From Zoroaster sp. YZ-2022 (Eukaryota; Echinodermata; Asteroidea; Forcipulatida; Zoroasteridae), in the NCBI GenBank assembly GCA_029582265.1, contig CM055822.1:2160057-2224056 (forward strand): 64,000 nucleotides of DNA. The letters are read 5' to 3'. The position numbers and the translations under genes were made by a program. Below are positions 48,649-61,555 of the stretch, in pieces (the stretch's first letter is position 1; every line of letters begins with the position of its first letter). The notes under the pieces were generated by a model. That model had not been told where the DNA came from. It made no database searches and was given only the letters and a program-made list of their open reading frames with translations.

Positions 48649-51049
48649 TGATAGACTATACTTTATGTAACCATCTATTTTTACCTCCATGATGTAACAT
48701 ACTTGAGGCATTTATTGATAAAATTTCTGTACTCGAGTTGCAAATACAAAATGAATTTGCCATATATAGTGCCATGTGATTGGTAAATTTGACTGAGCTG
48801 AACCAGGTAATTTTTCTGATCCATACTTTGTCCATCTTAAGTTGTTTACTCCTCCAGCTGATTACAAGAATATTCTTTGTAAACCATTTCAACTTGAAAA
48901 GCAAAACAATGCAACCTATGTATGGTATTTGTGCATAGAACAAATAAACAAAAAATAAGACATGATATTAAAAGCTTAAAATACTTGTGACATTTATTTT
49001 GTAGTCAAGATACAAATGTTATACAATTATAAACAAATGTTATAAAAACTAATCCATGTAAAAATAGTTAAATTTGGTTGAGCACAGACAATTTGACTGA
49101 ACTGTCACATAAACGTGAAACATTTATTCACTACAGTTTTCTCAAAAACGTGAGCACCTATTGTGATGAAATTTCCATTGGTTAGCTTTATGATTTGACC
49201 CTTGAAAACTACATTGAGGATTGGAATACAATTTACCTGTCCCCAAACCAATGATTTACGTTCCCATTAAAAAAGGGGGATGATAGCGGTAATAAACAAA
49301 AACTTTGAAACTCAATGAATTATTATCTAAATGCATACTTGATGGTAATGGTACAAAATGGTACAAAACATTCTCAGAATTTACTCTATCTGACATATTT
49401 TCTGGTAACAATACAATTTAATTAAAATCCAGGCAAATATTTAGATACTAAATAAAAAGTAGCTGAAACTTTCACAGGTTTTGTTTACTTCTTAACCACT
49501 ACCAAAAACAAATACCCCAAAACTTAAACAAAATATGTTATTTTGTCCTCCCAATGGTATGCTCTTTTTAAGTTATCTTTCTATAGGCTCAATGTACGTG
49601 CATGCTTTATAGGGACCATTGTCTACAAGCTGCTTCTTAATGGATCCTTCTGCAGTGCATTTACTTTATTCACATCTTTATATATTTCATTTACATGTAA
49701 CTTTCTGTGATTAACTTTCTTTGGTTTAATACTGTGGAAATAAATCAACCTGAAACCTGAATAAGAGATTATCTCAATGGTGTTATATTTTAGTGTTAGA
49801 GTCCTTAGTAAATGTACACTGAACTTTTGGGCCAATTATTGTTTTTTAATCGATGCATGGTGTTTGTATGTTAAACATGAAATACAAAAAGAGCTTTCAT
49901 CATTATGTCAACTTTAAATGAAATAAATCATGATTATTACATTTTAAACCAACTACATTAGTCCACATGTTGATTTCTAGTACATTATTACATGTATGTG
50001 TTTTGTTAGTAAAAGCACACATGTATACTGATAGGGATACAAACAGTATATGACACCACTGTAACTATACCCTTTCAGGCTATAACAAATCTCATGGGAT
50101 CCACAAAATTCAGTGTACTGGGCCTTTTGTGAACTACATGTACATGTATAATGTCAATTGTATGTAACAAAATTGGGAAACAAATTAAATGGTTGTAACT
50201 GAATGTTTGCCATACCAAAGACTGTTGCAGTGGTGTTTTATTGTACAAGAATAATTGTCACAAATTTAATACTATTGAACACTTCTATTAAAGAATAACA
50301 CCCCTCCCAAAGAGAGTATTCCACGGTTTCCAGAAACAATAAAAAACAAACAAACAAAAAAAGGTTGCTTTCATCATTTATACAACTTTGGACATTTTAC
50401 TTCATGCCTTCAAAACAAAAGGAAATTAATTGTGCTGATAAACCAGTAAGTTTTCACATGGCATTGTACATGTACAGAAAATGTCTGAAGTGGTGTCAGA
50501 CTCCAACTCTAAGCTGTCATATAAGCAGCATATGAAATCCCATAATGTGACTTAGTTTCTAAAACCAAATACGTCATCATTATGTCAGTAAATATTATTT
50601 CATTAACATTTTAGTCTAATCTGCGAAGATTATGATGTAGTTAATATAAACTTCGAAATGTTATTGCTCGAATTTACCAAGAGTCATTGCAAGAATGTGG
50701 TACCATCCTTTCTCACCCTTTATCACATAGCAATAACAATAGTGCACGTCTGTTGTCATTCACTCGTCGGTGGTGGTTTTGTAGAAAGGGAAAAAGGCCA
50801 TAGGGACTGTACACATTGGTATGATAAGGTGACGATGTAGTGTTTGTACATAGTACAAGCTACAGGGTTTGTACACAAAATGGTTGATTCTACCATGATT
50901 CTACAATACGATGTTCTTTGTTTTCGTATGTTTGAATCGTTTGAGAATCGTTGCACACATTTAATCGAAGGGCATTAACTTGATGAGTTACATCCTTTGC
51001 ATTTATCCACATACAAATTGTCTCAAACGTCTAGGGGACAAACAATGAA

Positions 51050-51553
51050 ATTTGTGTGTACAATGATTACAGTTCATGCGTTTTAAGTTTATTTCAATAT
51101 ATCGTAAATACTAAACAAAGAACTCAGTGTCCCAATAATTATCAATATACGTATAGCCGAAACCCCTGTGTTCGTTTTCATCGAACACTTCGTTGCAATT
51201 TTGTACTATTGTAGTAATATCTGTACAGATAATACTGCAAACAATAATGTCAATTTCGAACAATAACAAACACCTCATCAGTCTCCTGCCACTGTCCCAA
51301 AAAACTCCTACTCACAGTCTCATCTACCCACCCGTCCTGTCGATTTGGTCTTGCCTAAAATTACGTTTAGACGAGTTAGTACTATACTAAGGAACACACA
51401 ATGCAACTTTTGTATACAATGACTACAATTAATGCGCCTTTTCAGTTTATTTCAATATATCATAACTTTCTTAACACTAAACAAAGAACTTGGGGCATCA
51501 GTGCCCAATATTATCAATACATCCGAAACCCGTGTCAGCGTTTTCATCAAAAG
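51050..51553. repeat. Direct duplication of about 140 bp
   Basis: 51050-51190 and 51400-51553 share CAATGA(T/C)TACA, TTTATTTCAATATATC, ACTAAACAAAGAACT and CCGAAACCC in the same order. They have diverged by substitutions and small indels. Unrelated sequence, including a short open frame, lies between. Confidence 0.75.
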
Positions 51554-52059
51554 TTTAACCTCTAGTTTATTTTTATTATTATATTTAATATTTGATTGTA
51601 TTTAAAGAGCAAAGTTCCTTGTTACTTTAATTTTTAGCTTGATATCAGAAAGCTGAGCAAGTTGAAAATCGCAGAGCTTTTGATTTATGTTTGATTTATG
51701 TTTTCTTGAAACTTTTCAGACTTGGTTTCCCTTGAAACAGAAAAAGTGAATAATTTAAATATATTGTTACGAATCTTACCCTTTGATTTTGATAAATATT
51801 AGAGCCCTCTATTTCACTCCTTTCACTTCCAATATTTTGCTTATGCAATTTCTAGCACTCTTAGCCCCAAGGTTTGTTTCCCCGGACCCTCGATTGTCCG
51901 CTATGAATATGCAATCTTTACAAGGCCACTACTTTTGCTCATGCACATCCAGCGCCAACGCAATGCATAATGCAACACCAGCGAGAGCCTTGTGTGCGTG
52001 CCACGCCCTGCCAATACAGTGGCTTGGAGCCATCCTTTGGACTTTTTCTCCTACTTTCC

Positions 52060-52520
52060 TCGGAGTCCACCCTACACACGGAACACGGTTCGTGGGTGTA
52101 GCACGGCCAAACAGTCACCGTGACTGACCCGCTCCGTCATAGGCCTTGGTCCGTGTGCCGTGTTCCTCTCATGCAATAGCTTATACCCCAGTAAGCATTG
52201 TCCCCTTGGACACGCCCTCCTTTCTGAGTTGTCACTCACTTTACTTTCGTCAAATACCTTTCCTTATAATGGAACAAGGACCTGTTGCATAACCTGATTT
52301 TGCATACGTTTCTACCCTTAGACGCAGAAGGCAAGCTTCTCATTGGCTAAGACGCTAAACTATAGGCTAATGATTTATTCATTCCTAGGCCCCAGATTTC
52401 TATATCTCGGGGAAGTGCGGTTCCGAATTGTGCGATTCGATTCGATCCGATCCATGACAGTGCGATATACCGAAATATGACAGTCCAGTGCCTCGTTCGT
52501 TGAACCAATGGTGCAGTGCG
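52060..52520 (-). repeat. Dispersed repeat family A, copy 2 (inverted)
   Basis: This is the complement of 20195-20700. Anchors include GTTGTCACTCACTTTACTTT, GGCAAGCTTCTCATTGGCTA and CCATGACAGTGCGATA. Confidence 0.75.
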
Positions 52521-52833
52521 TCGATATGACCATTGGTTCGCCTAGCTAGTGCGGTCTGATACACACTCTGGCCCCGTCCAGACACCCTGTGTAGTCAAGC
52601 CCTGGTGGTCCCCGTCGTCGAGACTGACCAGCCGTCCGTCTCTCGGTGTAGCAGTGCCCGTACCATATACCGAGTGACAAGCCGCATGAACGAATGATGT
52701 TCTATCTGGCTGAATCTGTTGGTGTAGTTGGTACTCGTACACACCATTCGGTACTCGTATTATGTAAAGTACAAGACGAGTATTAAGTCTACAATCATTT
52801 AACTACGCTACCACTCTTTTTATACATGTTATT

Positions 52834-54528
52834 AGTAATAATAATAATAATCATCATCATAATAATAATAATAATAATAAAGATTTGTAGCGCGCACAAT
52901 CATATCCACTCTGCTGGGCGCTCAAGGCGCGGAAACAAAGAAAACATGAATACAAACAATATACAATGATAGCATAGGGAAACAATTATGTACCGAGATA
53001 CATGTACCTACAATGCAATTACAAATATACATCATCTTTGAAGAGTTGTGACATAAGATAAGTTTTAAGCATCGACTTAAATTTAGTTATACTATGACAA
53101 AATTTGAGTTTAGTTGGAAGATGATTCCAGAGTCTCGGAGCTGCGACAGAAAACGACCTATCACCCCTGTTCCGTTTTGAAGTTGGTTACTTTAGGAGTG
53201 ACATGTTGCTGGAGCGTGATGGAGTGTAGACTTTAAGTAGTTCAGAAATATAAATTGGAGCAATGTTATTAAAAGATTTGTGAACAATTAGCATAAGTTT
53301 AAAAACAATTCTCTGTGAAACAGGAAGCCAGTGCAGTTCTTTCAGTATTGGCGTGATATGGCATGACTTTCTGGACAAAGTCACAATACGAGCTGCTGTG
53401 TTTTGTATGTGCTGAAGACAAGATATTTGATTCTGCGGGAGACCGTAGAGGAGAGCATTCCCGTTATCGAGCCGTGATGTGACAAACGCATGTATAATTT
53501 GTTCAGCAGCACTTTTATTCAAGTATTTCCTAATTCGGCTAATATTTCTGATATGAAATGATGATATGCGAACAATGTTGGAGATATGTGGTTTTCATTG
53601 TCGAGTCAAATATAACACTCAAATTTCGTGCTTGTGATGAGGGGGTTATCTGCGAGTCACCAATTGTAATAAATGGAAGAGAAAATTTAGACAATTGCTG
53701 ACGTGATCCAAATAGAACAAATTCTGTTTTTTCATCGTTCAATTTCAGGAAGTTTTGTCTCATCCAACTTCGAATCTCTTGAATACATTTCTCCAGTGTT
53801 TTAATGCAGGAATCAGCAGGTTCTTGAGAAGATTTAACAGTAATGTAAAGCTGCGTGTCATCAGCGTAAACATGGTAATTTAAATTATACTTCAAAATGA
53901 TATCACGAACTGGAGAGGTATAAACAGTAAACCACTGTGGGCCGAGCACGGAGCCTTGGGGTACAGAATAGTCAAGAATAACTGGCTCGGAGATAGCGCT
54001 ACCAATACAAACATGCTAAGGCCTATTTAAAAGGTAGGACCTACATCAATCCAGGGCTGTGTCATATATTCCAAGATGATATTGAAGGCGGGAGAGAAGG
54101 ATTTTATGATCGACCGTGTCAAAAGCGGCGCTTAAGTCTAAAAAAACTAATGCAGTGATTTCCCCCTCATCCATGGCAGATAAAATGTCATTGTTGACGG
54201 GAAGAAGAGCAGTTTCCGTTCCATGAAATGGTTTATAGGCTGACTGAAATGTGTCTGACAGGTTATTAGCACGAATATGGTCAGAGATCCGTGATGAAAC
54301 AACTCGCTCGATTGTTTTTCCAAGGTACTTTAAATTCGCTACTGCCGTTAATTTTTGAAAACGTCCTTGTCCAAATTGGGTTTCTTTAGGAGTGGTTTAA
54401 CATGAGCAACCTTCTGGCTATTAGGGAAACAACCGGAAGAAAGAGATCTGTTTACAATAATTGTGATATACTTAGCAAACACATCAATATTTTGTTTTAT
54501 TAGCGAAGTTGGCACTGGATCAAGTGCC
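52834..54528 (-). mobile_element. CR1/L2-like LINE, 5'-truncated
   Basis: The coding part runs on the minus strand from about 54528 (KALDPVPTSLIKQNIDVF) to about 53180. It is followed by a 3' UTR with GCGCGCTACAAATCTTTATT and a (TTA)n/(ATG)n tail at 52834-52880, which is the usual end of this LINE type. The 5' side stops at a short foldback element (54530-54622) with no LINE sequence beyond it. No target duplication was found. Confidence 0.88.
53187..54528 (-). pseudogene. LINE reverse transcriptase, broken
   Basis: The blocks in order are VAHVKPLLKKPNLD, a degraded stretch near AFDTVDH (about 54120), VLGPQWFTVYTSPV, then YHVYADDTQLYITVKSSQ with the catalytic Asp pair at about 53870. After these come SWMRQNFLKLNDEKTEFVLF and, in the frame 53522-53187, FVTSRLDNGNALLYGLPQNQ and HITPILKELHWLPVSQRIVF. 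All are typical of CR1/L2-type reverse transcriptases. Stops and frame changes lie near 54010-54350 and near 53540, so it is not functional. Confidence 0.88.
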
Positions 54529-54529
54529 T

Positions 54530-54622
54530 TCTATTGTTGTCAAATACAGAGAACCAACCCCATTTCATATTGTCACAACAAAGTTTGTGTTCACCCTATT
54601 ATTTTGTTGACCAACAATAGTG
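54530..54622. mobile_element. Short foldback element, copy 2 (about 93 bp)
   Basis: CTATTGTTGTCAAATACAG at the left and TTTGTTGACCAACAATAG at the right are inverted. It contains CACAACAAAGTTTGTG. It marks the point where the LINE coding sequence stops. See the copy at 47368. Confidence 0.65.
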
Positions 54623-54738
54623 GAATGCAACAATATGTGGTTATGGATACCTATGCTTCAATACATGGGACAGGAAATGGTCCTGTAGGGGATTATTAGT
54701 AATGAGTTGGCCAGTGAGTGGTCCTGAGATAAACAATG

Positions 54739-54865
54739 ACCATTATTCCTCTAGATTAGACTTGTACTAAGCAAGTGAAGGTTTATTCATTACAGTATTT
54801 ATTTAACCCTCTAGATCAGACTTGTACTAGGCAAGTGAAGGTTTATTCACTGCAACATTTGTTTT
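54739..54865 (+). repeat. Tandem duplication, about 66-bp period
   Basis: CTCTAGATTAGACTTGTACT and AAGCAAGTGAAGGTTTATTC occur twice in a row with few changes (second copy from 54809). Confidence 0.85.
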
Positions 54866-55216
54866 AGTAATTTAAGTCGGTTTAACTTTGCATTATTTAG
54901 TTATGTTATTGATTAATTTCCTTTTGAATGTAATTGTAAAGTGGATTTCTTGAGTTTCAGGGAGTGATTGCATCAGACTCTTTGATGAGCAGTGAGCCAT
55001 TAAATATCTATACAGTTTCTTCATATGCAACATATACTTATGTGTTCATCCTTTTGCTCATTTTAAACAGATTTTAACCCACCCCTCCGAGGCTGGCCCT
55101 ACACCGGTACCCAAACAGTTATGTCAGGGGCCATTAATAGTGGGGGACAATTATTCATATATCGCCCTGTACCCTCACTCTAAAAAGTTGGGAATGCATG
55201 TCCCTCAATAAAAATC

Positions 55217-55440
55217 AAACGAAATCTTCTAAGAATAACACACGACGCCATGCTAACGAAATCTGCTTTTAATAAGAACACAAACCCTGAATACTGTTAG
55301 CCGTGTTCTCTGCTTAGTACCATGCATGAGGCAACGAACGAAATCTTGTTTGAATAACGAGAAACTTGGTACTCCTGAAATACAATTACCCAACGAAATT
55401 TGCTTTGAATAAGAACGCAAACCCTGAATGTACTTTAAGT
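55217..55440 (+). repeat. Irregular repeat of an AACGAAATCT(TG)CTTTGAATAA motif
   Basis: The motif occurs at about 55218, 55257, 55335 and 55392. The second and fourth copies are followed by AAGAAC(A/G)CAAACCCTGAAT. The spacing is uneven. The surroundings, 54866-56390, hold no gene that I can see. They include two short CAGTGGC...GCCACTG-type stretches (about 55441-55500 and 55637-55702) that may be hAT MITE remnants. Confidence 0.6.
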
Positions 55441-56214
55441 TCAGTGGCGATTTAGGGTGATTTCCATTAAAAAAAAGAAAAAAAAGTGGCGGCACCACCT
55501 CCAAAAACAGGGGGAGCTTAAATTTCATGCCAAAACATAAAAATAAGGTACTGTTATATTGGTAATTACTAAGATAATATTGACTACCGGTACAGTCCCA
55601 GAAGCAAAGCGCGCGTATTTGCTTAATGGTCTTTGCTCAGTGGCAGTGGTTTGGGTAAATTTCCCCTTGCCTCCCCACCTCTCTGCGTGGTACCGCCACT
55701 GTTTCCATTATTTGAACACATTATTATATGCATTTTCATGTGGTTAAACTAAGGTGGAATCAATCTTGTTCATGTTGTATCTTTTCGTTTTTCCCATTCC
55801 CCGCCCCCTTTCCGTTATTTATTTTTTTCGGTGGAGGGGGAGACGTTGGATTATCCATTTGTAATTGTCACTTACATGTACCTCCCCAGATAGTGTCAAT
55901 GTTTGCCATATTTTGATCTGGACTACATTAAATTGTTATACATTACGTCATAACCGTTTTCGTCAATAACCAATGAAAAATCTCTGCAGTGACCATCAAC
56001 CTAAGTCTAAACATGTGTATAGAAAAGGCGGTGAATGCGTCCGATTATTCTTCAAAAGTACGGAGTTCCAGATTCGCCCAGAAACTTACTGCATTTCATT
56101 ACTCTAGAATTGTTTCTTCTTTATAAGTTAACGGCTCTCATAATATGTTAAAACACATTTTTAGTAAATTCTGAACAGAAACTTTTTCCGATTTGTAACC
56201 ATCACCAAGCACAT

Positions 56215-56300
56215 GTTTGTTTTCGATGTGAGCGTTTAGATTTTCATTGGCCAGTGATGCAAGGACCGTCGTACGAAAGTTTAAAACGAATGAACACTAT
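56215..56300 (-). repeat. Dispersed repeat family C, copy 2 (inverted)
   Basis: TTTTCATTGGCCAGTGATG and ACCGTCGTACGAAAGTTTAA are the complement of the 47810-47910 copy. Confidence 0.65.
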
Positions 56301-56391
56301 TCACACACAATACACTTACGTGTCACGGTCATGGACGATACCATTTTATTATTCTAGAAAACTGCAAAAATTAATATCAAGTGGATCAGAA

Positions 56392-56621
56392 GCACTGGTG
56401 TAAATCCGTGATGAAAAATGGGGGGGGGGGGGAGTTTTAAATTTGGGTGCATGGTATAGCTTGAAGTTCTGCATGTGTATTTTTATTATATATATATTTT
56501 TCAACGCATGGAAAATTTTTGGAAAATTGGGGATGGGGAAAATGGGGGATGATCCTATGGACCATCCCCGGTCCAAAAAAGAGGGGATATATCCCCCATC
56601 CCCCGGGATTTACGCCCGTGG
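56392..56621. mobile_element. MITE with CACxGGCGTAAATCC ends (about 230 bp)
   Basis: The left end GCACTGGTGTAAATCC and the right end GGATTTACGCCCGTGG are inverted. TCAGAA(G) flanks both sides (6-7 bp). G-rich and C-rich runs lie just inside the ends. It is probably hAT-like. Confidence 0.75.
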
Positions 56622-57128
56622 TCAGAAGGACATCGTTTCTTAAAATGTTCGTATGTTAAATATATGTCGTTGATTGTCTTATAAAGGGGAACTTTGGGGG
56701 TAAGAATTTTCAAAATCGGTCCTGAGGCTGGTTTTAAGGGCGTCGATGTAAATTTTGTCTGCATTGATAATAATGAAAGGTACGAGCGCGTTGGGGTATG
56801 TATAGTTTCTGAATTTAACTGTAAATTAACTAGTTTGAAATAGTAAAATTCATTCTGCTTTTAGATTTAGAAATAAAAAGTATCACACCTGTTTGCCGAA
56901 TGGTATGTGCCAAAGCTTGCAGTGAACGACTAATATGTAAGGGGGCCAAGTGGACAACTCAATTTTCTGTCATCAGACAGTAGAAAAGCAGAATTAACGT
57001 TTTCGTAAATTGCATTTTTCTGGTTTTCTACTTTTCTGGTAGCAGAATGAATAAGATTTAACGTTTTGGTAAAACCCATTTTTCATCAAGGCCTATCCAA
57101 AATTTAGATTTTACATTTTCTCATACAT

Positions 57129-57187
57129 GGTGTCACCGCAATTAGTCTTACTTATCCTCTTCACCATGCAAAGCTACAAGTTTTACC
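57129..57187 (-). repeat. 59-bp fragment shared with the Penelope 3' region
   Basis: This differs from 61068-61126 at about one base over 59 bp. The strand is given to match the Penelope-like element, in whose 3' untranslated part the other copy lies. Confidence 0.85.
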
Positions 57188-58207
57188 TAACATTAAAATT
57201 CCCCTGCCTCTCCCGCTGGGTCGCACTACGGTCGCACAAACATATTGTGGTGGAGTTTTGTGTATGACGAGAACGTCGAGATGGCGTCTACCGACGCGGT
57301 CGTTAGTGCATGGCGTACTAAAACTTAGCAAATAAAACTCACCAGTTCTGATAGAAAGGTGACACAGACATCACCATCGTCATTGGAGCTATTATTGCGC
57401 AATCACGGCAAGGCGGCAGAACTAAGCGACTAGGCACGAAGACGTAATGTGGGTGGATTAGCGATATTCAAGTGGGCATATGCAGGGCCAGGGACGCAAC
57501 GCCATCCTCGTCTGCTATTTTTTCTGCAGCATACATCGTCAACGGCTTAGAATTTGTCATAGAAATCTGATTTGAAAAAGACTGTTTAATAATTAATTCT
57601 TTTTTTAAACTACAATATTAATTCAGAAGCAAAGCCTTTGTGGAGGATTTTTTAAGGAAAATAAAGTTTAAAAAAAAAATCATTTTTAGTATACAAATGC
57701 ATATAGGCCTAGTTGACAAAGTGTACTCCCCATCTAGATCACGAAAATATACATTATAAGCCTGCTATCAACCTTCACCCAGTCATATGACTAAAGCTAT
57801 TATTATGCAAATACACGGTACACAAACATGCAGCCTATGAATTTTTTTGCCCAACACTGGACAAAAAGCGGTGCATCATTCATGGCTATCAATTCACCAC
57901 CTCGTGTGAATAAAAGCCGAAATGAAGGTTGCCCGGTAGCTCCGTATGGGGCCGTGATCACAATCATAATAAGAACATGGCGTCCGTAAGTAACACCCCG
58001 TACCAGTCGCAGCGTAGTGAAAATCTTTAAATATGCATGGCTCCATAGCTGAAGGACTAAAACGCTCCGAATCCATACAGTCAACTGAGGAACTTGTATC
58101 GCTGTGTCTGTTCTAAAAAAGGATGAAATACATAACTCCTTGAAATCACACTGAGGGAGACTTGACTAGACGTCCTCATTGAATATTTGATTTGAATGAG
58201 TGTTGAT

Positions 58208-58351
58208 TTCTCTGCTTTCAGTAGGCTTAACTGGAAACCGGAAGAAGATAAATATCACCATGTTTTCACCTATATCTATGGGAGCGTTCCTCTTACAGAA
58301 GATGTCAGGTACTACTGAGGAAGGGAATGGAGAGGAGGAAGTCACAAGGTA
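58208..58351 (+). CDS. Candidate exon, product unknown
   Basis: A stretch between a good acceptor (TTCTCTGCTTTCAG) and a good donor (CAAG/GTAGGT) is open in one frame throughout. The frame includes an in-frame ATG giving MFSPISMGAFLLQKMSGTTE, then an acidic stretch ending EEEVTR. I recognise no family. No second exon was found to the right, so this rests only on splice sites and an open frame of 47 codons. It may be chance. Confidence 0.25.
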
Positions 58352-60762
58352 GGTATTGAGTCTCAACAAGACGATTGCAAAGGGCCTATAATGCATATAA
58401 AATAGTCCAGCGTCAATGATGACACGCCATTTGCACATTCTTGTTTTCATGTACATGTATAGCAATTATAATGTTTGCTTGTCAGTAACCGGTGTGTGAT
58501 CTTGTAAGCTGTTCTATGCTGGATTTTACAAACATGAACCACAAGTCATTGATAATTGTCTGTCTGGAATTGAGCCATGTTATTTATATCTACGGTGGGA
58601 TTTGTCACTCGGGCTTTCAGCACAGAACCACCTGTGTATCGTGCAATGTCACAATAGCTGCCCGAGCAGCGATCCGCATGAAAAATAAATACGACCCTTC
58701 TCGCTGTGCACACACGCATGTAGGCCTATAGAAAATGTGCACCTACGTTTTACATGTTCATTTTATTCAATGTGCATGTATGAGTCTGCATCGTCTAGCT
58801 TATGAAATATCAGAGAAGCGTTTGAAATTGTTTTCATATGTAGCATATTGCATAATGATTGTACTTTGGGATGCAAAATTACTATCAGTGTTTGTGTTGG
58901 ATAAACCGGCAGGACTAACTGATCGATATGATGGGGCTGATTAAATTACGATGTGTATAAATAGTGAAACTAAAAATGGATCCTGGTGTCATCATCCCAT
59001 AGGAAACCATACTAACACTGATGTAGTTTATAGTGATCGAGGTAAAGATTACAGCATCATAATACGGTCATTGGCAAACTGTCTCCACAATCATTTTGTG
59101 CCATGTCTTCCAGCTATGCTTCCAGAACCCGCGTATCATCTTATGATGAATACGTTTTATTGTATGGACTACCACCAATTATGTAAGTACATGCATGACT
59201 AGCAATCCACCCTATAAATGAAGACCTTCATGGTAACTTATTCCTTCTTGAACTATTTTGTTGGTGTTGATAAAAACGATATATAATATACAGTGTATTT
59301 GAGAAAAACTATCACAATCGATGGATTGAAACATACATTGAAGTAGCCAACATAAATTGAAGTAGCCAACATAAATTATACACATACATGCACTGTAGGT
59401 ATGTATGTTCATGGTTTATTTTATCAAGAAAATACTGCATTTCTTTCCAATGAGTTTATGGGCTCCATCAGTATATAACGCAGGCTTGATGGATGGGCAT
59501 GCATGATATGCAGACAATATTGACAAAGAGTATGCAAACAGTGTGGACTAAAGGAGAAACCTTGACATGATGTTGAAAGGCGTATTCATAATGTTCATAC
59601 ATGCACGACGCTTCATATCCTCTGGCCATTTTAATAAAGCCCAGATTTGATACTGAGTGATAGATTCGTACAGATTTTCGCAGTATGGGTTGGGATATAT
59701 TAGAACTTTGACACTACCAACATTATGTATTGTAGGGGTCAAAAGCTAAACAACGCCTACATAAATTATATGCCCTAGCTGACGATATGTATACCTTCGG
59801 ACCCTGTCTATTTGATTGAGTCTAGTTGCATATATCATATCATACATCATACGTGAAAGCCGCCATGACTGTATCGGTTTGTGAGATAGGGTGTTGTTGG
59901 TTTGACTCATCCTGGATTGACTAGAAGTTCAGTCATTACGCAGTGCGCACCGTTGGTAAAGATGTATAAATGCATCCATACTTAATAAGAATCGAGAGAC
60001 ATTTACAGAAATCAGCCTGTGAAAGTCTCCGCTCATTTCATTGTGTTATTAACGAGAAAATTAAGACGAAAAAAGACGAAAATTCATTTACAAATTTTAT
60101 TTTACTTAATTAAATGATGGCACTTCAGACCGACATATTTCAATGTTACTATCATCAAATGTACAGATATACTGATATTTAATATAAAGGTCAAGACAGC
60201 GTAAGTACATGCTTCTTTCACTGTTTACCGCGATGCAGTAGTACAATACACGAGTGAGATTCTGGTTACGACAACATTAATAAATAGCCTCAAGAGGTTA
60301 TAAAACAACAATAACAATAAAGCACAAAAACAAACGCAAGGCCATATTCAGGAACTGCACGATTTCAAACGTTGGGCTGATGAAAATAGTCTGACACTTC
60401 AGTTAAACACATTTAAATGTCAAGCACTCCAAGTATGTTTCAAAAAAACTCAACGCACCCACTGTGATCATTGGGAATTGTACGTACAGTGTCACATATT
60501 CCTCCCAAACGTCCAGAAATTGGGAGGGGGTATTAACCCTAAAGGTGTTTTGGTAAAACGCACTCTATTGTTGAGAAAAGAGGATGGCATCCAGTCTTCT
60601 TGTGCAGATTACTTGAATACTGTTGGGGCACCAGTCTATTAAAGTTTAAAACACAATGATGGGGAAGCAATAAAGAGGACATCACTTCAACAATTATTTT
60701 AATGTACTTTCTCATATTTGCAATTTTAGCACACTATTGCATGGCAACTTTTAAATAACTAG

Positions 60763-60763
<1 letters not shown>

Positions 60764-60845
<82 letters not shown>
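60764..60845. repeat. (TA)n microsatellite
   Basis: About 40 uninterrupted TA/AT units, directly beside the 3' end of the Penelope-like element. Confidence 0.97.
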
Positions 60846-60849
<4 letters not shown>

Positions 60850-60859
60850 TTGGGAGGGT

Positions 60860-60900
60860 GGCCTTAGCTTTCGATCCAATCCGGACCTTCAGAGGCTTCG
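60860..60900 (-). ncRNA. Hammerhead ribozyme remnant in the Penelope terminal region
   Basis: The minus strand reads CTCTGAAGGTCCGGATTGGA followed by TCGAAAGC. GGUCC and GGAUC can pair as helix II, followed by the core GAAA. The first core block, normally CUGAUGA, is CUGA directly followed by AGG, so it looks as if three bases are missing. Cleavage activity is therefore doubtful. Confidence 0.6.
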
Positions 60901-61067
60901 ACAAAGTACAACATAAAAACTCATCCATTTATAGGGAAAAGGGAAAGCAAAGGATCATGTGGTGGGATCCAAAAAACCGGGAAAATAGTAGCCAATATTA
61001 AAAATATGCATCAGTCTACCTCCAGTTCTTTTCAGAACTAATTACTACTCAATTGAGATTTTCACGC

Positions 61068-61126
61068 GGTGTCACCGCAATTAGTCTTACTTATCCTCCT
61101 CACCATGCAAAGCTACAAGTTTTACC
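61068..61126 (-). repeat. 59-bp repeat in the Penelope 3' region
   Basis: This is the partner of 57129-57187. It starts GGTGTCACCGCAATTAGTC on the plus strand. Confidence 0.85.
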
Positions 61127-61555
61127 AGTCTAGCAAAAGCCAATAGGAGGTGAACAAAGGAGGGATTAGTGAGCCACATGATAGGTAGATGGGGCTGCTT
61201 GTGGTAAAGGTAGGATAAAGGAGGGATTATTGAGTCACACAATAGGTAGATGTAGTGGCTTGTTGTAAAGCTAGGGTAAAAATAGGACAACACACAAAGA
61301 GATATGACAACAAAGGGGGGTCAATTACACCATACAAATTGAGGTGCGAGGAGTGTGGGTGTAATTAGCTAAATTATAATTGCCCTAAAAGAAAAGAGAC
61401 AGTTGGAAAAAAATGTAATGATATACAAGATAAGGTAACAAAAAGGTAAAAAAATACATATCAAGGCAGTTGATGAAATCCAGTAATGATATAGGTGAAT
61501 AGAAATGATAAGGTAAAGGTAGCTGGGTTATTTAATATCTGTGTTGATGTTGAGA

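Larger units (their letters stand above)
47061..52833. other. Intergenic AT-rich DNA, no gene seen
   Basis: Apart from the repeats listed separately, this stretch has only short open frames without splice context or known domains. A GC-richer patch at about 47780-48300 has no recognisable exon. 48960-51000 is strongly AT-rich. Confidence 0.6.
56622..60763. other. Intergenic DNA, no confirmed gene
   Basis: Only short open frames occur. One candidate exon (58208-58351) and one Penelope-derived 59-bp fragment (57129-57187) are listed separately. A GC-richer patch near 57200-57530 shows no exon that I can support. The frame at 58951-59202 has no recognised domain. Confidence 0.55.
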
